A stretch of DNA of 64,000 nt from Bog-159 sp963738375 (GTDB lineage: Bacteria; Acidobacteriota; Terriglobia; Bryobacterales; Bryobacteraceae): the NCBI GenBank assembly GCA_963738375.1, contig CAVTWL010000004.1, positions 744,001 through 808,000 of the forward strand, given 5' to 3'. This document shows, piece by piece, positions 55,132-64,000 of the stretch. The number at the start of each line of letters is the position of its first letter. Positions within the stretch are counted from its first letter, which is position 1. The position numbers and the translations under genes are program-made. Under the pieces are notes generated by a model, which worked only from the letters and a program-made list of their open reading frames with translations, had not been told where the DNA came from and made no database searches.

Positions 55132-56720
55132 TCACTTCAACATTTTCTGTACCCGGCTGTGCTTCTGGCCGTAGGTAAAGTAGACGATGAGTCCAATGAA
55201 CAGCCAGATGATCAGGCGAGCCCAGTTGAGCCATCCCAGCTTATACATCATGTATCCGTTGAAGATCACACCCATAATGGGCACCAAGCGGCACCCACGG
55301 GGTGCGGAAGGGGCGGGGCTGTGCAGGGTCCGTCCGGCGCAATACAATGACTGCCAGGCATACGATCACGAAGGCCAGCAGCGTCCCGATGTTCACCATC
55401 TTGCCGATGTCATCGATGGGAGTTACACTGCCGACTACCGCCGCTAAGAGGCCCACGAGGATGGTGTTCTTCCAGGGCGTGCGGAATTTTGGATGGATGT
55501 CCGCGAAGAATCGCTTGGGCAGCAGGCCGTCATTGGCCATGGAGTAAAGCACGCGGGTCTGGCCCAGTAGCATCACCAGCATGACGCTGGTAAGTCCGGC
55601 CAAAGCGCCCAGGGTGATGATGTGCGAGGCGCCGGTAAGTCCGCGATCGAGAAAGGCCTGCGCGACGGGCGCTTCGATGTTGATTTCGCGCCAGGGCACC
55701 ATGCCGGTTAGGACCGCGGCAACGGCAATATATAACACGGTGCAGATCAATAGCGACGCGATGATGCCGATAGGTAAGTCACGCTGCGGGTTCTTGGCTT
55801 CCTGGGCGGTGGTGGACACAGCGTCAAATCCGATATAAGCGAAGAAGATGTAAGCGGCGCCCGCTCCGATGCCTGAGAATCCGTAGGGCGCGAAAGAGTG
55901 CCAGTCAGTACCCCAATTCGCCTTGTTGATGTAGGTAACGCCCAAACCGATAACAAACAGGACCACGGACACTTTGACGACGACGATCACAGCGTTAAAG
56001 CGCGCACTTTCCTGGATTCCAATCGCCAGGATGGCGGTAATGACGAGGGCAATCAGGAAGGCCGGCAGGTTGAAACCGATCTCGACGCCAAAGATGTGGG
56101 GCGCGTTGAGCAGGTCGTGCGCGCGCTGCATCAGCTCCGGGGAAGCAGCCGCGGAGATGGACGAGACTTTTTCTAGGAATGCTTGCGTGCCGGGGACTAG
56201 GGATGGCGTCGGAAGCCTGAGCCATCTGGCGAGCGATGAAGCCTTGGGCGATGCGCAGGCCGGTCCAATGGTCGTAAGCTAGCCAGAGGGGCATCTTAAT
56301 ATGGAAGATGTCGAGGAGTTCGATGAAGTGGTTCGACCAGCCGGACGAGACGGTGCTCGCGCCCATGGCGTATTCGAGGGTCAAGTCCCAGCCGATGATC
56401 CAGGCGAAGATTTCGCCGAGGGTGGCATAGGCGTAGGTGTAGGCGCTGCCGGCGAGCGGGATCATGGCGGCGAATTCGGCGTAGCAAAGGCCCGCGAAGG
56501 CGCACCCCAGTCCGGAGAGCACGAAGGAAAGCATTAAGCCCGGGCCGGCATAGTGTGCGCCCAGACCCGCCATGACGAAGATGCCGGCGCCGATGACCGC
56601 GCCCACTCCCAGAGCGGTCAACTGGAAGACTCCGAGCGTCCGTTTCAGGCTGTGTTCGCCGGTTTCTTTGGCTTCTTCTAGTAGGGCCTTAAGTGGCTTG
56701 CGAGCCAGCAGGTTTGTCAT
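55132..56720 (-). CDS. Amino acid permease, cationic amino acid transporter-like (two frameshifts)
   Basis: An APC-superfamily carrier with about 12-14 helices, 528 residues after correction. The start has GVFQLTALGVGAVIGAGIFVMAG, followed by SGLGCAFAGLCYAEFAAMIPLAGSAYTYAY and, in the next frame, IFFAYIGFDAVSTTAQEAKNPQRDLPIGI. Extra bases near 56195 and 55290 shift the frame; the last frame ends LIVYFTYGQKHSRVQ. It is related to YfnA/CAT-type transporters. It is convergent with the PBP gene and not evidently co-transcribed with lysC. Confidence 0.88.
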
Positions 56721-56773
56721 GAGATCTCAGAATTCTACCGCAATGTCATAGGGCGTGGCTATTCATGCTGCTG

Positions 56774-58183
56774 TCATTGGCCCATGCCGCATTCGGCGTG
56801 GACGGCGCGGACCGCTTTTTCGAGGCCGTCCCGGCTGACCACGATGGCGATAGTCAGTTCGCTGGAGCCTTGGGCGATGGCGATAATGTTGACCTGTTCC
56901 CTTGAAATGGCGGTGAAGATTCGGCCGGCCACGCCTGGCTTGCCCTGCATGCCTTCTCCCACGACGGCCAGCAGGCCGACTTTTCATCGACCTGGATGGG
57001 ACTGGACGTAGTCATGGGCCAGCTCCAGGGCGAGCGCGGACTCGAGCGCGCTGCGTGCGCTTTTCCAGTTCTTCCGTGCGGACCAGGAAGCAGAAGCTCT
57101 GCCGGTAGCTGGAACTGGAAAAAACCAGCACTTCGACGTTGGCGCGGTCAAGTGCGTCGAGCGCGCGCGCCATGATGTGCACGCCGTTGAGTTCGGGGTT
57201 GGCTGGCTCCAGCGAGATCAGCGCCACTTTGGCTCATAGAGGTAACGGCGCGCGCGCCTTTGGTGGCGCCGATCGACGACAGAATGCGGGTGCCGGGCTT
57301 TTCCGGGGCGAAGCTGTTCTTGCTCCACACCGGAATTTTCTTTTCGATCAAGGGAGCGAGCGTGCGCGGGTGCAGGACTTTGGCGCCGTTGTAGGCCAGT
57401 TCCGCGGCCTCCGCGTAGGTCATTTCGTCGAGAACCACGGCGGACGGGAACCAGGCGCGGATCGGCGCTCATGATGCCATCGACGTCGGTCCAGATCCAG
57501 AGCTCGGAGGCATCCAGCGCGGCGGATAGGATGGAAGCGGAGAAATCGGAACCGCCGCGGCCCAGCGTGGTGGCGCGGCCGTCCGCGGTTGCGCCGTTAA
57601 AGCCGGTGATCACGGGAAGAACGCCGCGCTCCAGCAAGGGCGCCAGCAGGGCCTGGGCTTTGGCGCGCGTGGGCTCCATGAGCGGCGATGCATTTCCGAA
57701 GACCGCGTCCGTAACCACAAAGCGGGCGGCGTTGATGGCCTCGGCAGGCGTGCCTTGGGCGTTGAGATAGGCCGCCATAAGCAGCGCCGTGAGACGCTCG
57801 CCGACGGCGACGGCTTCATCCACTGAGCGAGGCGGCATTTCGTTCAGCATCAGCATGCCGGCGGCGATGCGTTCGAATTCGGCTATCAGGTGCGCGATGC
57901 CCGCGGTCGATTCTTCCCGGCATTGGGCAGGCAATAATTCGCGGCAGGCCTCCAGGTGGCGCTCGCGCAACGTCGCGACGTTGGCGTCGAGTCCGGCCTG
58001 GTCTCCGGCTTCGGCGCGGCGCAAGGTATCGAAAAGCAGGTCCGTGATCTTGGACATGGCGGATACGACGATGGCCACTGGCCTTTGCGAATTCCATTGC
58101 GCGGCAATTCCCGCCGCGATCCGCATGCGTTCGGCGGAACCCACGCTGGTGCCGCCGAACTTCATGACTAATAAATCCTTCAA
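56774..58183 (-). CDS. lysC: Aspartate kinase (five frame changes)
   Basis: Catalyses the first step to lysine, threonine and methionine. The kinase domain has VMKFGGTSVGSAERM and TLGRGGSDFSA; the ACT-domain part has VALISLEPANPEL and GVAGRIFTAISREQVNIIAI. Frame changes near 57458, 57235, 57048 and 57000 (each an extra base) and near 56983 (a missing base) separate these; corrected length is 468 residues. The start is TTG 58183, overlapping the cmk stop as TTGA with AAAGGA upstream; ATG at 58165 is an alternative. Confidence 0.9.
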
Positions 58184-58875
58184 CTGAAATCCTTTCCGTT
58201 GGTTAATCGTGAGCGCACGATCTTCAAAATCTCATCTTCCACCTGTTCGAGAGAAAGGCCGGTGGAGTCGATGTAAATGGCGTCGGGCGCCTGGGTAAGG
58301 GGGGCTTCGGCGCGGGTGCGGTCGCGATGATCGCGCTCGCGAATCTGGGCGGCGACGGCTTCCTCGCTGACCGCCGGGCTATCGCCTTGCACGTCGCGCC
58401 AACGGCGCGTCACACGTTCCGCGGGGTCGGCGTCGAGAAAGATTTTCACGTTGGCTTCAGGGAAGACTACGGTGCCGATATCCCGGCCTTCCATGATTAC
58501 GCTGGTAACAGCGCCCAGCGCGCGTTGTTTCTCCACCAAGGCTCGGCGGACGCCCGGTATGGCGGCGACCACGGACGCCTGCTTGCCGATCTCGACGGTG
58601 CGGATGGCGGTGGTCACGTCCTCGCCGTTCAGAAGAACAAGCCGGCCGGCCGGCTGCAATTCTATATCAGCGGCGATTGCCAGTTGCTCCATGCGATGCA
58701 TGTCGGAGGGGTTGGCGTTTTGGCGCGAGGCCCACAGGGCAATCGCGCGGTACATGGCGCCGGAGTCGATATAAGTGAAGCCGAGGCGGTCCGCCAAGCG
58801 GCGGGCGATGGTGCTCTTGCCGGCTCCCGCTGGGCCGTCAATGGCGATCACGACTCGCCGGGAATGGGTCGCCAC
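58180..58875 (-). CDS. cmk: Cytidylate kinase
   Basis: Phosphorylates CMP and dCMP. The 231-residue protein has Walker A in IAIDGPAGAGKSTIARRLA, YIDSGAMYRAIALWA, VIMEGRDIGTVVFPEANVKIFLDA and RDHRDRTRAEAPL. The start is GTG 58875, sharing a base with the stop of the lipoprotein gene. It is followed by lysC with a 4-base overlap, so lipoprotein-cmk-lysC is one transcription unit. Confidence 0.94.
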   Translation of the reverse strand: MATHSRRVVIAIDGPAGAGKSTIARRLADRLGFTYIDSGAMYRAIALWASRQNANPSDMHRMEQLAIAADIELQPAGRLVLLNGEDVTTAIRTVEIGKQASVVAAIPGVRRALVEKQRALGAVTSVIMEGRDIGTVVFPEANVKIFLDADPAERVTRRWRDVQGDSPAVSEEAVAAQIRERDHRDRTRAEAPLTQAPDAIYIDSTGLSLEQVEDEILKIVRSRLTNGKDFS

Positions 58876-59369
58876 TATTTCTTGTCCGCGGCAGTTTGCA
58901 TGATGCTGCGCTTGGAGTGGTCGTCGGAGACTTGCAGCACCACCTGGCGCTTGTCCTTCTTTGCGGTGAGCATGGTCATTTGCGGCGTGGTCAAGGTGTT
59001 CTCGGTGCTCCAGCCGTTGCTCTCGAGGCCCTTCTTGTAGAATGCCACGATAGAGTCTGACGGGTCCTGAGATTCAAGCACTAAGTTGCGCGCATTCTGG
59101 TCGGAGGCGGACTGCGCCATGATGACCTTGGCGGGACTGTACACCGGAATGTCCTTGGGGTAATCGTCGGGGACCTTGTTCTCGTTGAAGCTCAATGTGG
59201 AGGTGTTGCCGTCTTTCCCTGCGACGGTAATGCGGCTGGCATCCTTGCCTTTCTGCTCTACGCTGACCTTCCCGTCGGAGGTGGTGTAGGTACGGCTGCG
59301 GCTACAGGCAGCGCTGGAGAGCAACAAGGCCGCGCCGGCAAAGCCGGATTTCAGGTAACGAAAGCACAT
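58875..59369 (-). CDS. Probable lipoprotein of unknown function
   Basis: A 164-residue protein. It begins MCFRYLKSGFAGAALLLSSAAC, a signal peptide with a weak lipobox (SAAC). The mature part has an extracytoplasmic beta-rich segment (YTTSDGKVSVEQKGKDASRITVAG), then VPDDYPKDIPVYSPAKVIMAQSA, and a domain with DSIVAFYKKGLESNGWSTEN. It does not match a family that I can name with certainty. It precedes cmk and is read away from a metalloprotease gene 21 bases away. Confidence 0.75.
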   Translation of the reverse strand: MCFRYLKSGFAGAALLLSSAACSRSRTYTTSDGKVSVEQKGKDASRITVAGKDGNTSTLSFNENKVPDDYPKDIPVYSPAKVIMAQSASDQNARNLVLESQDPSDSIVAFYKKGLESNGWSTENTLTTPQMTMLTAKKDKRQVVLQVSDDHSKRSIMQTAADKK

Positions 59370-59390
59370 GAAAGGTAGAATAGCAGGAGC

Positions 59391-59774
59391 ATGAGTGCGG
59401 ATGAATTCGACCAATTAGTGCAGAGCGCTTACGCTCAGATTCCTGGCGAATTCCGCCACCGATTGCAGAACGTGGCGATGATGGTGGAGGCGGAGCCCTC
59501 AACGGCGCAGCTCGCGGAAGCGGGCGTCGCGCCGGGAGCAACGCTGTTAGGACTGTATCAAGGGCGGCCGCTGACGCAGCGCAGCGTGTTCGAAAATTTT
59601 ACGTTTCCCGACCGGATTACGATTTTTCAAGGTCCGCACGAACGGCTGGCTCATGGCGAGGCGGATCTGAAGCGGATGGTCGAGGCCACCGTGTGGCATG
59701 AAGTGGCTCATTATTTTGGCATGGATGAGGCGCAGGTGCGAGCGGCGGAGCGGACGCGGAACTCGGACGGCTGA
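59391..59774 (+). CDS. Minimal zincin-type metallopeptidase family protein (PF06262)
   Basis: A 127-residue soluble protein with the zinc motif HEVAHYFGMDE near residues 103-113, preceded by ITIFQGPHERLA. This is the compact PF06262/DUF1025 zincin family; known members are small and their substrates unclear. The start is close to the divergent lipoprotein start. No signal peptide is visible, so it is cytoplasmic. Confidence 0.86.
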   Translation: MSADEFDQLVQSAYAQIPGEFRHRLQNVAMMVEAEPSTAQLAEAGVAPGATLLGLYQGRPLTQRSVFENFTFPDRITIFQGPHERLAHGEADLKRMVEATVWHEVAHYFGMDEAQVRAAERTRNSDG

Positions 59775-59792
59775 GTCCTGCCCCGTTTGGTG

Positions 59793-61355
59793 TCAGTTGG
59801 GAGGCTGCTGTTGCGGTGGCTGGGGTTGCGGTTGCTGCTGGCCGAATCCGGATCCCTGAGCGCCGAAAATGCCACCGGACACGGTTCCCTGTCCGTTGGC
59901 GCCGCTACTAAATCCGCTGTTCCCACTAAAAGCGCTGCCACTATTGCCGCTGCTGCCAAATCCGTTGTTGCCATTCATGCCGTTGGCGCCGGGCTGCTGT
60001 CCCGGCATGCTGCCCATTTGGCTGGCTGGAGTCCCGGGAGCGCCGCCATTCATTTGCAATCCGGCTAGACCGCGATCTTTGCTCTGGTCATAGACGAACT
60101 CCCACTCATTATATTTCTTGCGCTCGTTGTAGATCTTGATGGTGGGACCTTTGTATTCGCTCGCCACCCCGGCAATCCCGCCGCCGACTTGGGTGCCTCC
60201 CATGCCCGCCATGCCTGGTTGTTGAATAGCGGAAGGTCCAGTGAGCCCAAGGGTTTGCATATTGGGCGCGTTATTGGTGTTCGCCCCCGGCGAATTCCCA
60301 TTATAGGTATTCATCTGGTTAAAACCCGACTGATTATTGAAGCCTTGCTGCGCTCCGAAGGCAGATTGTTGCTGATTGCCAAATCCGCCCGCTTGACCGC
60401 CGAAGCCGTTTGGCTGTCCGGGCATCATACCGGGACGGCCGGGAAAGCCCGGCTGACCCGGCATACCAGCTTGGCCCTGCAAAGGATTCGCGGTGGTGGT
60501 CGTGGGTGAGGAGCCAAGCGACGGAGCGACGTAAACGCTGCTACCGGAAGAGGCATCCTGCGTACCGGCCTGGCCCGTATTAACGGCCCCGTTGTTGGCC
60601 TGGTTCTGGCCGTTCTGGGCTCCGAAAGGCATATTGGGAGCGTTGGGGTTAAAGCCAGGTTGTCCGGGATAAGCGCCGTTGAAGGTTCCAGGCAGGCGGG
60701 CGCCGGGCTGTCCCGGAGCGAGCTGGTTATTGGCATTCCCACCGGGAGTTATAGGAGCGGCCTGGTTATTGTTATTGCTGTTGTCGTTGTCGCTGTTGTC
60801 GGCGTTGTCGCCGGAATTGTCGTCGGTGTCCGTTTGCGCGGGCGACTCGGGCGCTTCCTGCGTTACGGCGGGCCGATCGTCGCTGGCCCGCCGCCGCATG
60901 GCTTGATTCACCTGCTGCTGGCTCGGATCGTTGCCTGCGCCCATAACCGGGCCTTCACCGATAAATGTGTTGTTGTTGGTTTGCTGCTGATCGCCTTGGC
61001 CGGGTTTGGTCTTTTGGATGATGGAATCCGTGAGGACGCCGCCATTGATGTGAATCAGGCGCCACTTATCTTTTCCCGTCATGGGGTCGATATAGCGTTT
61101 GCGGAGAAAGCGGGTGTTGTTCAGGCTTTCAAGTTCCTCGATGGTGGCGGGATATCGGTTCACTTTGCGGACGAAGACCTGGATGGCGCGTTTATACTGC
61201 TGGCCGCGCTCGACCAACAGCTCTTCCCTGTCTCTCTGGGCTTCGAAGGCGACGCGGGGCATTTCGCGATAGAGCGCGATGGCGATCATCGCTGCGATCA
61301 GAAAAACCAGCAGCATGGCGTAGCCGGACTCGCCTGTACGGCGGCGTGCGATCAT
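59793..61355 (-). CDS. Pseudopilin-like protein with long Gly/Asn/Gln/Pro-rich tail
   Basis: A 520-residue protein. Residues 1-75 resemble a GspG/type II pseudopilin: GESGYAMLLVFLIAAMIAIALY is a hydrophobic N-terminal helix after a Gly, but the Glu5 of typical pilins is absent; then REELLVERGQQYKRAIQVFVRK and NRYPATIEELESL follow. After about residue 115 the sequence is low complexity (runs of Asn, Gln, Gly, Pro). Near residue 415 a conserved-looking island appears (YKGPTIKIYNERKKYNEWEFVYDQSK). It overlaps the PilP-like gene by four bases and is the last gene of the pilus operon. Confidence 0.82.
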   Translation of the reverse strand: MIARRRTGESGYAMLLVFLIAAMIAIALYREMPRVAFEAQRDREELLVERGQQYKRAIQVFVRKVNRYPATIEELESLNNTRFLRKRYIDPMTGKDKWRLIHINGGVLTDSIIQKTKPGQGDQQQTNNNTFIGEGPVMGAGNDPSQQQVNQAMRRRASDDRPAVTQEAPESPAQTDTDDNSGDNADNSDNDNSNNNNQAAPITPGGNANNQLAPGQPGARLPGTFNGAYPGQPGFNPNAPNMPFGAQNGQNQANNGAVNTGQAGTQDASSGSSVYVAPSLGSSPTTTTANPLQGQAGMPGQPGFPGRPGMMPGQPNGFGGQAGGFGNQQQSAFGAQQGFNNQSGFNQMNTYNGNSPGANTNNAPNMQTLGLTGPSAIQQPGMAGMGGTQVGGGIAGVASEYKGPTIKIYNERKKYNEWEFVYDQSKDRGLAGLQMNGGAPGTPASQMGSMPGQQPGANGMNGNNGFGSSGNSGSAFSGNSGFSSGANGQGTVSGGIFGAQGSGFGQQQPQPQPPQQQPPN

Positions 61356-62062
61356 CCAGCAGCCTCTTCCGTCAGCGGCAGGGTCTTCTCCTGTTTGAAC
61401 TGGGTGTCCTCCATGACGACCGAGTTAACGCCGATGCGCACCACGCGGTAACGCTTCTTGACCGTTTCCCCTTCGGCGGCCACCAGGATGTCTTCGCCAT
61501 CGAGGAAGAAGGCACGTTTCTTGTTGTCACCGCGGGCACTCGAGTACCCGTAGTATTTCAGCGTAATCGGTGGCGCTTGCGGCGGCTGGGGCGGGGCGGG
61601 AGGGGGCGGCGGCGGGGGAGGGCCGGCAGCCGCTCTGGTGACGCCGCGCTTTACGGCGACGAGCGGCTCCGGCGGCAGCGGAGCGGTTCCGGCGGCGAAG
61701 AGGTTGCGGGCGCCGCCTTCCATGTTCACGGCTTGCACCTTGGCCAGCAGATCGAGGCGCAGGGTCGGGTCGATGGTCATGGGATCGACGCGATCTTCGG
61801 GCCGCTTGGGTTTCAACGATGGCCGGAATTCCTCGCTGAGCCGCGACGAAACCACCTTGCGCGATGAGGGCGCGCTTTCGAGCGGCGTGGTCATTTTCGA
61901 GGCGGCCGAGGCTGCGGGCTGCGCCACCGGGCGAGCCGCGCGGCTAGGCTCAGGGCTGGAAGAAGGGCCGGAGAGCACATTGTCGTAAAACAAGTAGCCG
62001 CCGATCACCACCAGGGCGCCCAGGATATAAACGTTTCTGCGGTTGCCCGTTCCTACTTTCAT
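61352..62062 (-). CDS. PilP/GspC-like pilus assembly protein
   Basis: A 236-residue protein with one N-terminal membrane helix (about 12-28, VYILGALVVIGGYLFY), a disordered Ala/Pro/Ser segment, a proline run (about 146-160), and a C-terminal beta domain (ITLKYYGYSSARGDNKKRAFFLDGEDILVAAEGETVKKRYRVVRIGVNSVVMED) like the homology region of GspC/PilP. It should link the inner-membrane pilus platform to the secretin. Starts and stops overlap both neighbours by four bases. Confidence 0.72.
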   Translation of the reverse strand: MKVGTGNRRNVYILGALVVIGGYLFYDNVLSGPSSSPEPSRAARPVAQPAASAASKMTTPLESAPSSRKVVSSRLSEEFRPSLKPKRPEDRVDPMTIDPTLRLDLLAKVQAVNMEGGARNLFAAGTAPLPPEPLVAVKRGVTRAAAGPPPPPPPPAPPQPPQAPPITLKYYGYSSARGDNKKRAFFLDGEDILVAAEGETVKKRYRVVRIGVNSVVMEDTQFKQEKTLPLTEEAAG

Positions 62063-62676
62063 ATTGGGTTACCCGGTTGTTCGCGTACAAAAGTATCCAA
62101 CTTAATACTGACGCTCAAAAGGTCGCCGGTGTTGGATTGCTGAGGCGCGGCCATGAGGCTTTCGATGATCAGGAAGCGGGGTGACTTATCGAGCAGGTTG
62201 ACGAACTTCGTCAGATTCGCATAAGTGCCTTCGTAAGCCGCGCTGATATTCATTTGATAGAGCGTGTCGCTGCCTTCGACGGGATCGAGCTCGTAGGAAA
62301 CCGGGCGGGGTTGGATGCCGGCATCGTGGGCCACGCGCTCAAGCTCGGCGAAGATGGTTGAGAACGTGGTGCGGCGGTCCATGGTGTAGTCGGCCAGAAA
62401 ACCGTCGCCTTCCTGGCGGGCGCGTTCGGCCTTGGCAACCAGGGTCTTGGTTTTGACGAGGCGCGCCTGCATGCCGGTGAGCTGCTGTTGGAGGTTGGCC
62501 TGGTCGCGCGCCAGATCTTCCGCGGAGCCGCCCCAGGGTTTGAAAACCAGCAGCGCGGCGACGATGTTGGCAATCACCAGGAGGGCCAGCGCGGCCCGCA
62601 CCAGCACGCGCGGATCCTTGATGTTGAGGTGGGAGCCCGCCAGCAGGCGCGGCGAGACACTAAAGCTTCTGGACAT
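62059..62676 (-). CDS. pilO: PilO-like type IV pilus assembly protein
   Basis: A 205-residue inner-membrane protein. The membrane helix (about 27-47, RAALALLVIANIVAALLVF) is followed by a coiled coil (EDLARDQANLQQQLTGMQARL) and a ferredoxin-like domain with FSTIFAELERVAHDAGIQ and YEGTYANLTKFVNLLDKSPRFLIIE. It pairs with PilN in the inner-membrane alignment complex. It overlaps pilN by 17 bases. Confidence 0.86.
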   Translation of the reverse strand: MSRSFSVSPRLLAGSHLNIKDPRVLVRAALALLVIANIVAALLVFKPWGGSAEDLARDQANLQQQLTGMQARLVKTKTLVAKAERARQEGDGFLADYTMDRRTTFSTIFAELERVAHDAGIQPRPVSYELDPVEGSDTLYQMNISAAYEGTYANLTKFVNLLDKSPRFLIIESLMAAPQQSNTGDLLSVSIKLDTFVREQPGNPI

Positions 62677-63226
62677 AGTTCACACTCACGCGGCAGCGGT
62701 AAAGTTTGTCGGTCTGGGTAGGCGGCAACAGACTATGCGAATAGACGGCGCCAAAGCGCGGCGAGCCTTCCAGATTCTTGAGTAAGTCGATAACGGCGGC
62801 GGGTGTTTCGGAGCCGACCGTCATATCGAGGGAGATTTGATTCTGGCCCACGACGGAGGGGCGGATGGCCATGATGCGGACGTTGAAAGGAACCACTTTT
62901 TCGAGATCGGAGAAGATACGGGTCCAACTGATGCCTTTGCGGTAGAGCAGGGCATTCAGGAACAGGCTGCGTTCGAGCACTTCTGCGTTTTCGGGCTGAC
63001 GCAGAATGGCGTCCTGGCGTGACTGTTCGATGGAGAGCGCATGAATGCTCAAGTTCAGACGAGCGATTTGTTTGCGGGTTTCGGTAACCTGCCCGCTCTC
63101 CAACGTGTTCAGCGAGATGAGGAAGATGAGCAGCAGCACCAGCAGCACGCTTAACGCGCCTGACGCCACTAGAACCGCGCGGTCGCGGCGGAAGGGCTGG
63201 CTGGCGAGATTGATGGGAATTCGCAT
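62660..63226 (-). CDS. pilN: PilN-like type IV pilus assembly protein
   Basis: A 188-residue inner-membrane protein. A short cytoplasmic N-terminus with INLASQPFRRDR (the PilM-binding INLLP-like motif) is followed by one helix (ALSVLLVLLLIFLISLN) and a periplasmic domain with ALLYRKGISWTRIFSDLEKVVPFNVRIMAIRP. It follows pilM by 6 bases. Confidence 0.88.
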   Translation of the reverse strand: MRIPINLASQPFRRDRAVLVASGALSVLLVLLLIFLISLNTLESGQVTETRKQIARLNLSIHALSIEQSRQDAILRQPENAEVLERSLFLNALLYRKGISWTRIFSDLEKVVPFNVRIMAIRPSVVGQNQISLDMTVGSETPAAVIDLLKNLEGSPRFGAVYSHSLLPPTQTDKLYRCRVSVNYVQKL

Positions 63227-63232
63227 ATAGCT

Positions 63233-64000
63233 CTAATTGTCGCGGGCGACAGAGCGGAGATAGCCGAGCAGGCCGGCGTTGGATTCTCCGGGAGTGGTCA
63301 GAGGCGAGCGAACGGGCTCCACTTCTACACCCAGTTCATTTTGAAACTGCTGCCGGGCGGCTTCGGTGCGCTCGCCGAATCCGCAAAGTAGGAGGCGATC
63401 GGCTTTCGCGGCCATGTTGTCTTCGATGAAGACCAGCGTGGGATACAGATCCGCGGCGATCTCGGCGATGTCGTTCGAGTGAACTTCGAGGCAGCGGACC
63501 AACTTCAAACGGCCGTCACGCAGCACCATGACGGTGAGGACGTTGCCAGTGATTTTGGCGACCACAGTGATCCCCTCGTCGGTCACCAGGTTAAGGGCGG
63601 CCAGTGCGGAGGTAGTTACCAGGCCGGGATTCAGACCGGCGGCGCGGAACGGGGCTTCGTAGCGGGACACGACTTCGAGCGGCGTGACGACTACCACGAC
63701 ATCGCACTTCTTGTCCGAAGTGGGCTGCACGAAATAGCTGATGGCCGCGGATTCCACGTCGAAGGGGACGCTTTTCTTGATGCGGAAGCGAATGAGGGAG
63801 ATTTGCTCCTTGGAGTCGGACGGAAAATTGTCGAAATCGAGCACCGCGATGCGCGTGCTGTAGTCAGGCAGGATTAACGCGACATCGCGGCGTTTCCCGG
63901 TTTGGGGCGCAAGAGCCTGAACGGCGAGGTTGAGTTCATCGGGCAGGTTGACGTTGTCCTTGAGCGGGGTGATGGAGAGCACCCCGGGTTTCAAGGGTTG
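63233..64000 (-). CDS. pilM: PilM-like type IV pilus assembly ATPase-fold protein (5' end outside the window)
   Basis: An actin-like fold protein that binds the PilN tail. The visible 255 residues include VALILPDYSTRIAVLDFDNFPSD, RFRIKKSVPFDVESAAISYF, VVVVVTPLEVVSRYEAPFRAAGLNPGLVTTSALAALNL, and a late GYLRSVARDN. The reading frame is open to the right edge, so the N-terminal part lies outside; a TTG at 63994 is not likely to be the true start. It heads pilM-pilN-pilO-pilP-like-pseudopilin. Confidence 0.88.
   Translation of the reverse strand, partial: QPLKPGVLSITPLKDNVNLPDELNLAVQALAPQTGKRRDVALILPDYSTRIAVLDFDNFPSDSKEQISLIRFRIKKSVPFDVESAAISYFVQPTSDKKCDVVVVVTPLEVVSRYEAPFRAAGLNPGLVTTSALAALNLVTDEGITVVAKITGNVLTVMVLRDGRLKLVRCLEVHSNDIAEIAADLYPTLVFIEDNMAAKADRLLLCGFGERTEAARQQFQNELGVEVEPVRSPLTTPGESNAGLLGYLRSVARDN

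Noticed and set aside
61560..61630. Proline/glycine-coding simple repeat as a possible CRISPR or minisatellite
   Set aside because: It is a short proline-codon run inside the PilP-like gene, without spacers or regular repeat units.
1..64000. tRNA, rRNA, IS elements, phage attachment sites, CRISPR arrays
   Set aside because: No cloverleaf, rRNA block, transposase or regular repeat array was found by eye; small structured RNAs could still be missed without a covariance search.

Overview
This is a GC-rich, gene-dense bacterial window with no tRNA, rRNA, IS element, CRISPR array or phage gene that I could recognise. The gene content suggests an Acidobacteriota genome of the Solibacter/Bryobacter kind: a large orphan MacB-type permease of the 'acidobacterial duplicated' class, a secreted matrixin-like protease, a DUF5060/DUF4038 glycosidase, an Nramp-USP fusion, a CheX/CheD-containing chemotaxis operon and a type IV pilus operon. 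The taxonomic call is inference from gene families, not from a marker gene.

Layout. 0-3.4 kb (minus): an ABC efflux module of two FtsX-type permeases and an HlyD-type adaptor that runs off the left edge. 3.4-9.5 kb: tadA, DUF423, DUF4287, an unrecognised secreted protein, an M28 peptidase, a PilT-like ATPase and a DUF4342 protein. 9.5-12.7 kb (minus): a cupin-iorA-iorB molybdenum hydroxylase operon. 12.8-22.8 kb (plus): an amine-catabolism island of two class III transaminases (one fused to a GNAT domain), a Tat-exported spermidine-dehydrogenase-like flavoprotein, an amidohydrolase, an aldehyde dehydrogenase and an amino acid/amine permease. All but the first transaminase are joined by overlapping or nearly overlapping start and stop codons. 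22.8-26.6 kb: orphan permease, cysE and small envelope genes. 26.7-34.2 kb (minus): a compact chemotaxis operon in the order cheW-mcp-cheA-cheR-cheD-cheY-cheX-cheB. 34.2-39.4 kb (plus): metal transporter fused to a universal stress domain, then a secreted protein and a matrixin-like protease. 39.4-47.0 kb (minus): tsaB with a glycosidase; a K+ channel with an exported methyltransferase; a cytochrome c; and an msrA / free-Met-sulfoxide reductase / ABC-F operon. 47.1-50.7 kb (plus): aldehyde dehydrogenase, AraC regulator, cupin, VOC protein. 50.8-55.1 kb: cell wall genes (M23 peptidase, L,D-transpeptidase, class A PBP). 55.1-59.8 kb: amino acid permease, aspartokinase, cytidylate kinase, lipoprotein and a minimal zincin. 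59.8-64 kb (minus): pilM-pilN-pilO-pilP-like genes and a low-complexity pseudopilin-like gene, with pilM running off the right edge.

Sequence quality matters here. Ten genes are interrupted by about 18 single-base frame changes. Several lie in G or C runs, and ten fall between 54.2 and 57.5 kb. In every case the downstream frame restores the expected family motifs, so most are probably assembly or base-calling errors, not pseudogenes. I give each such gene its whole extent and mark the shift points.

The most interesting leads are the amine-catabolism island, which could encode an acetylated polyamine route, the GNAT-transaminase fusion with a strong internal ribosome binding site, a chemoreceptor whose CheR-docking pentapeptide is hidden by a frameshift, and a terminator hairpin that contains the start codons of an AraC regulator.
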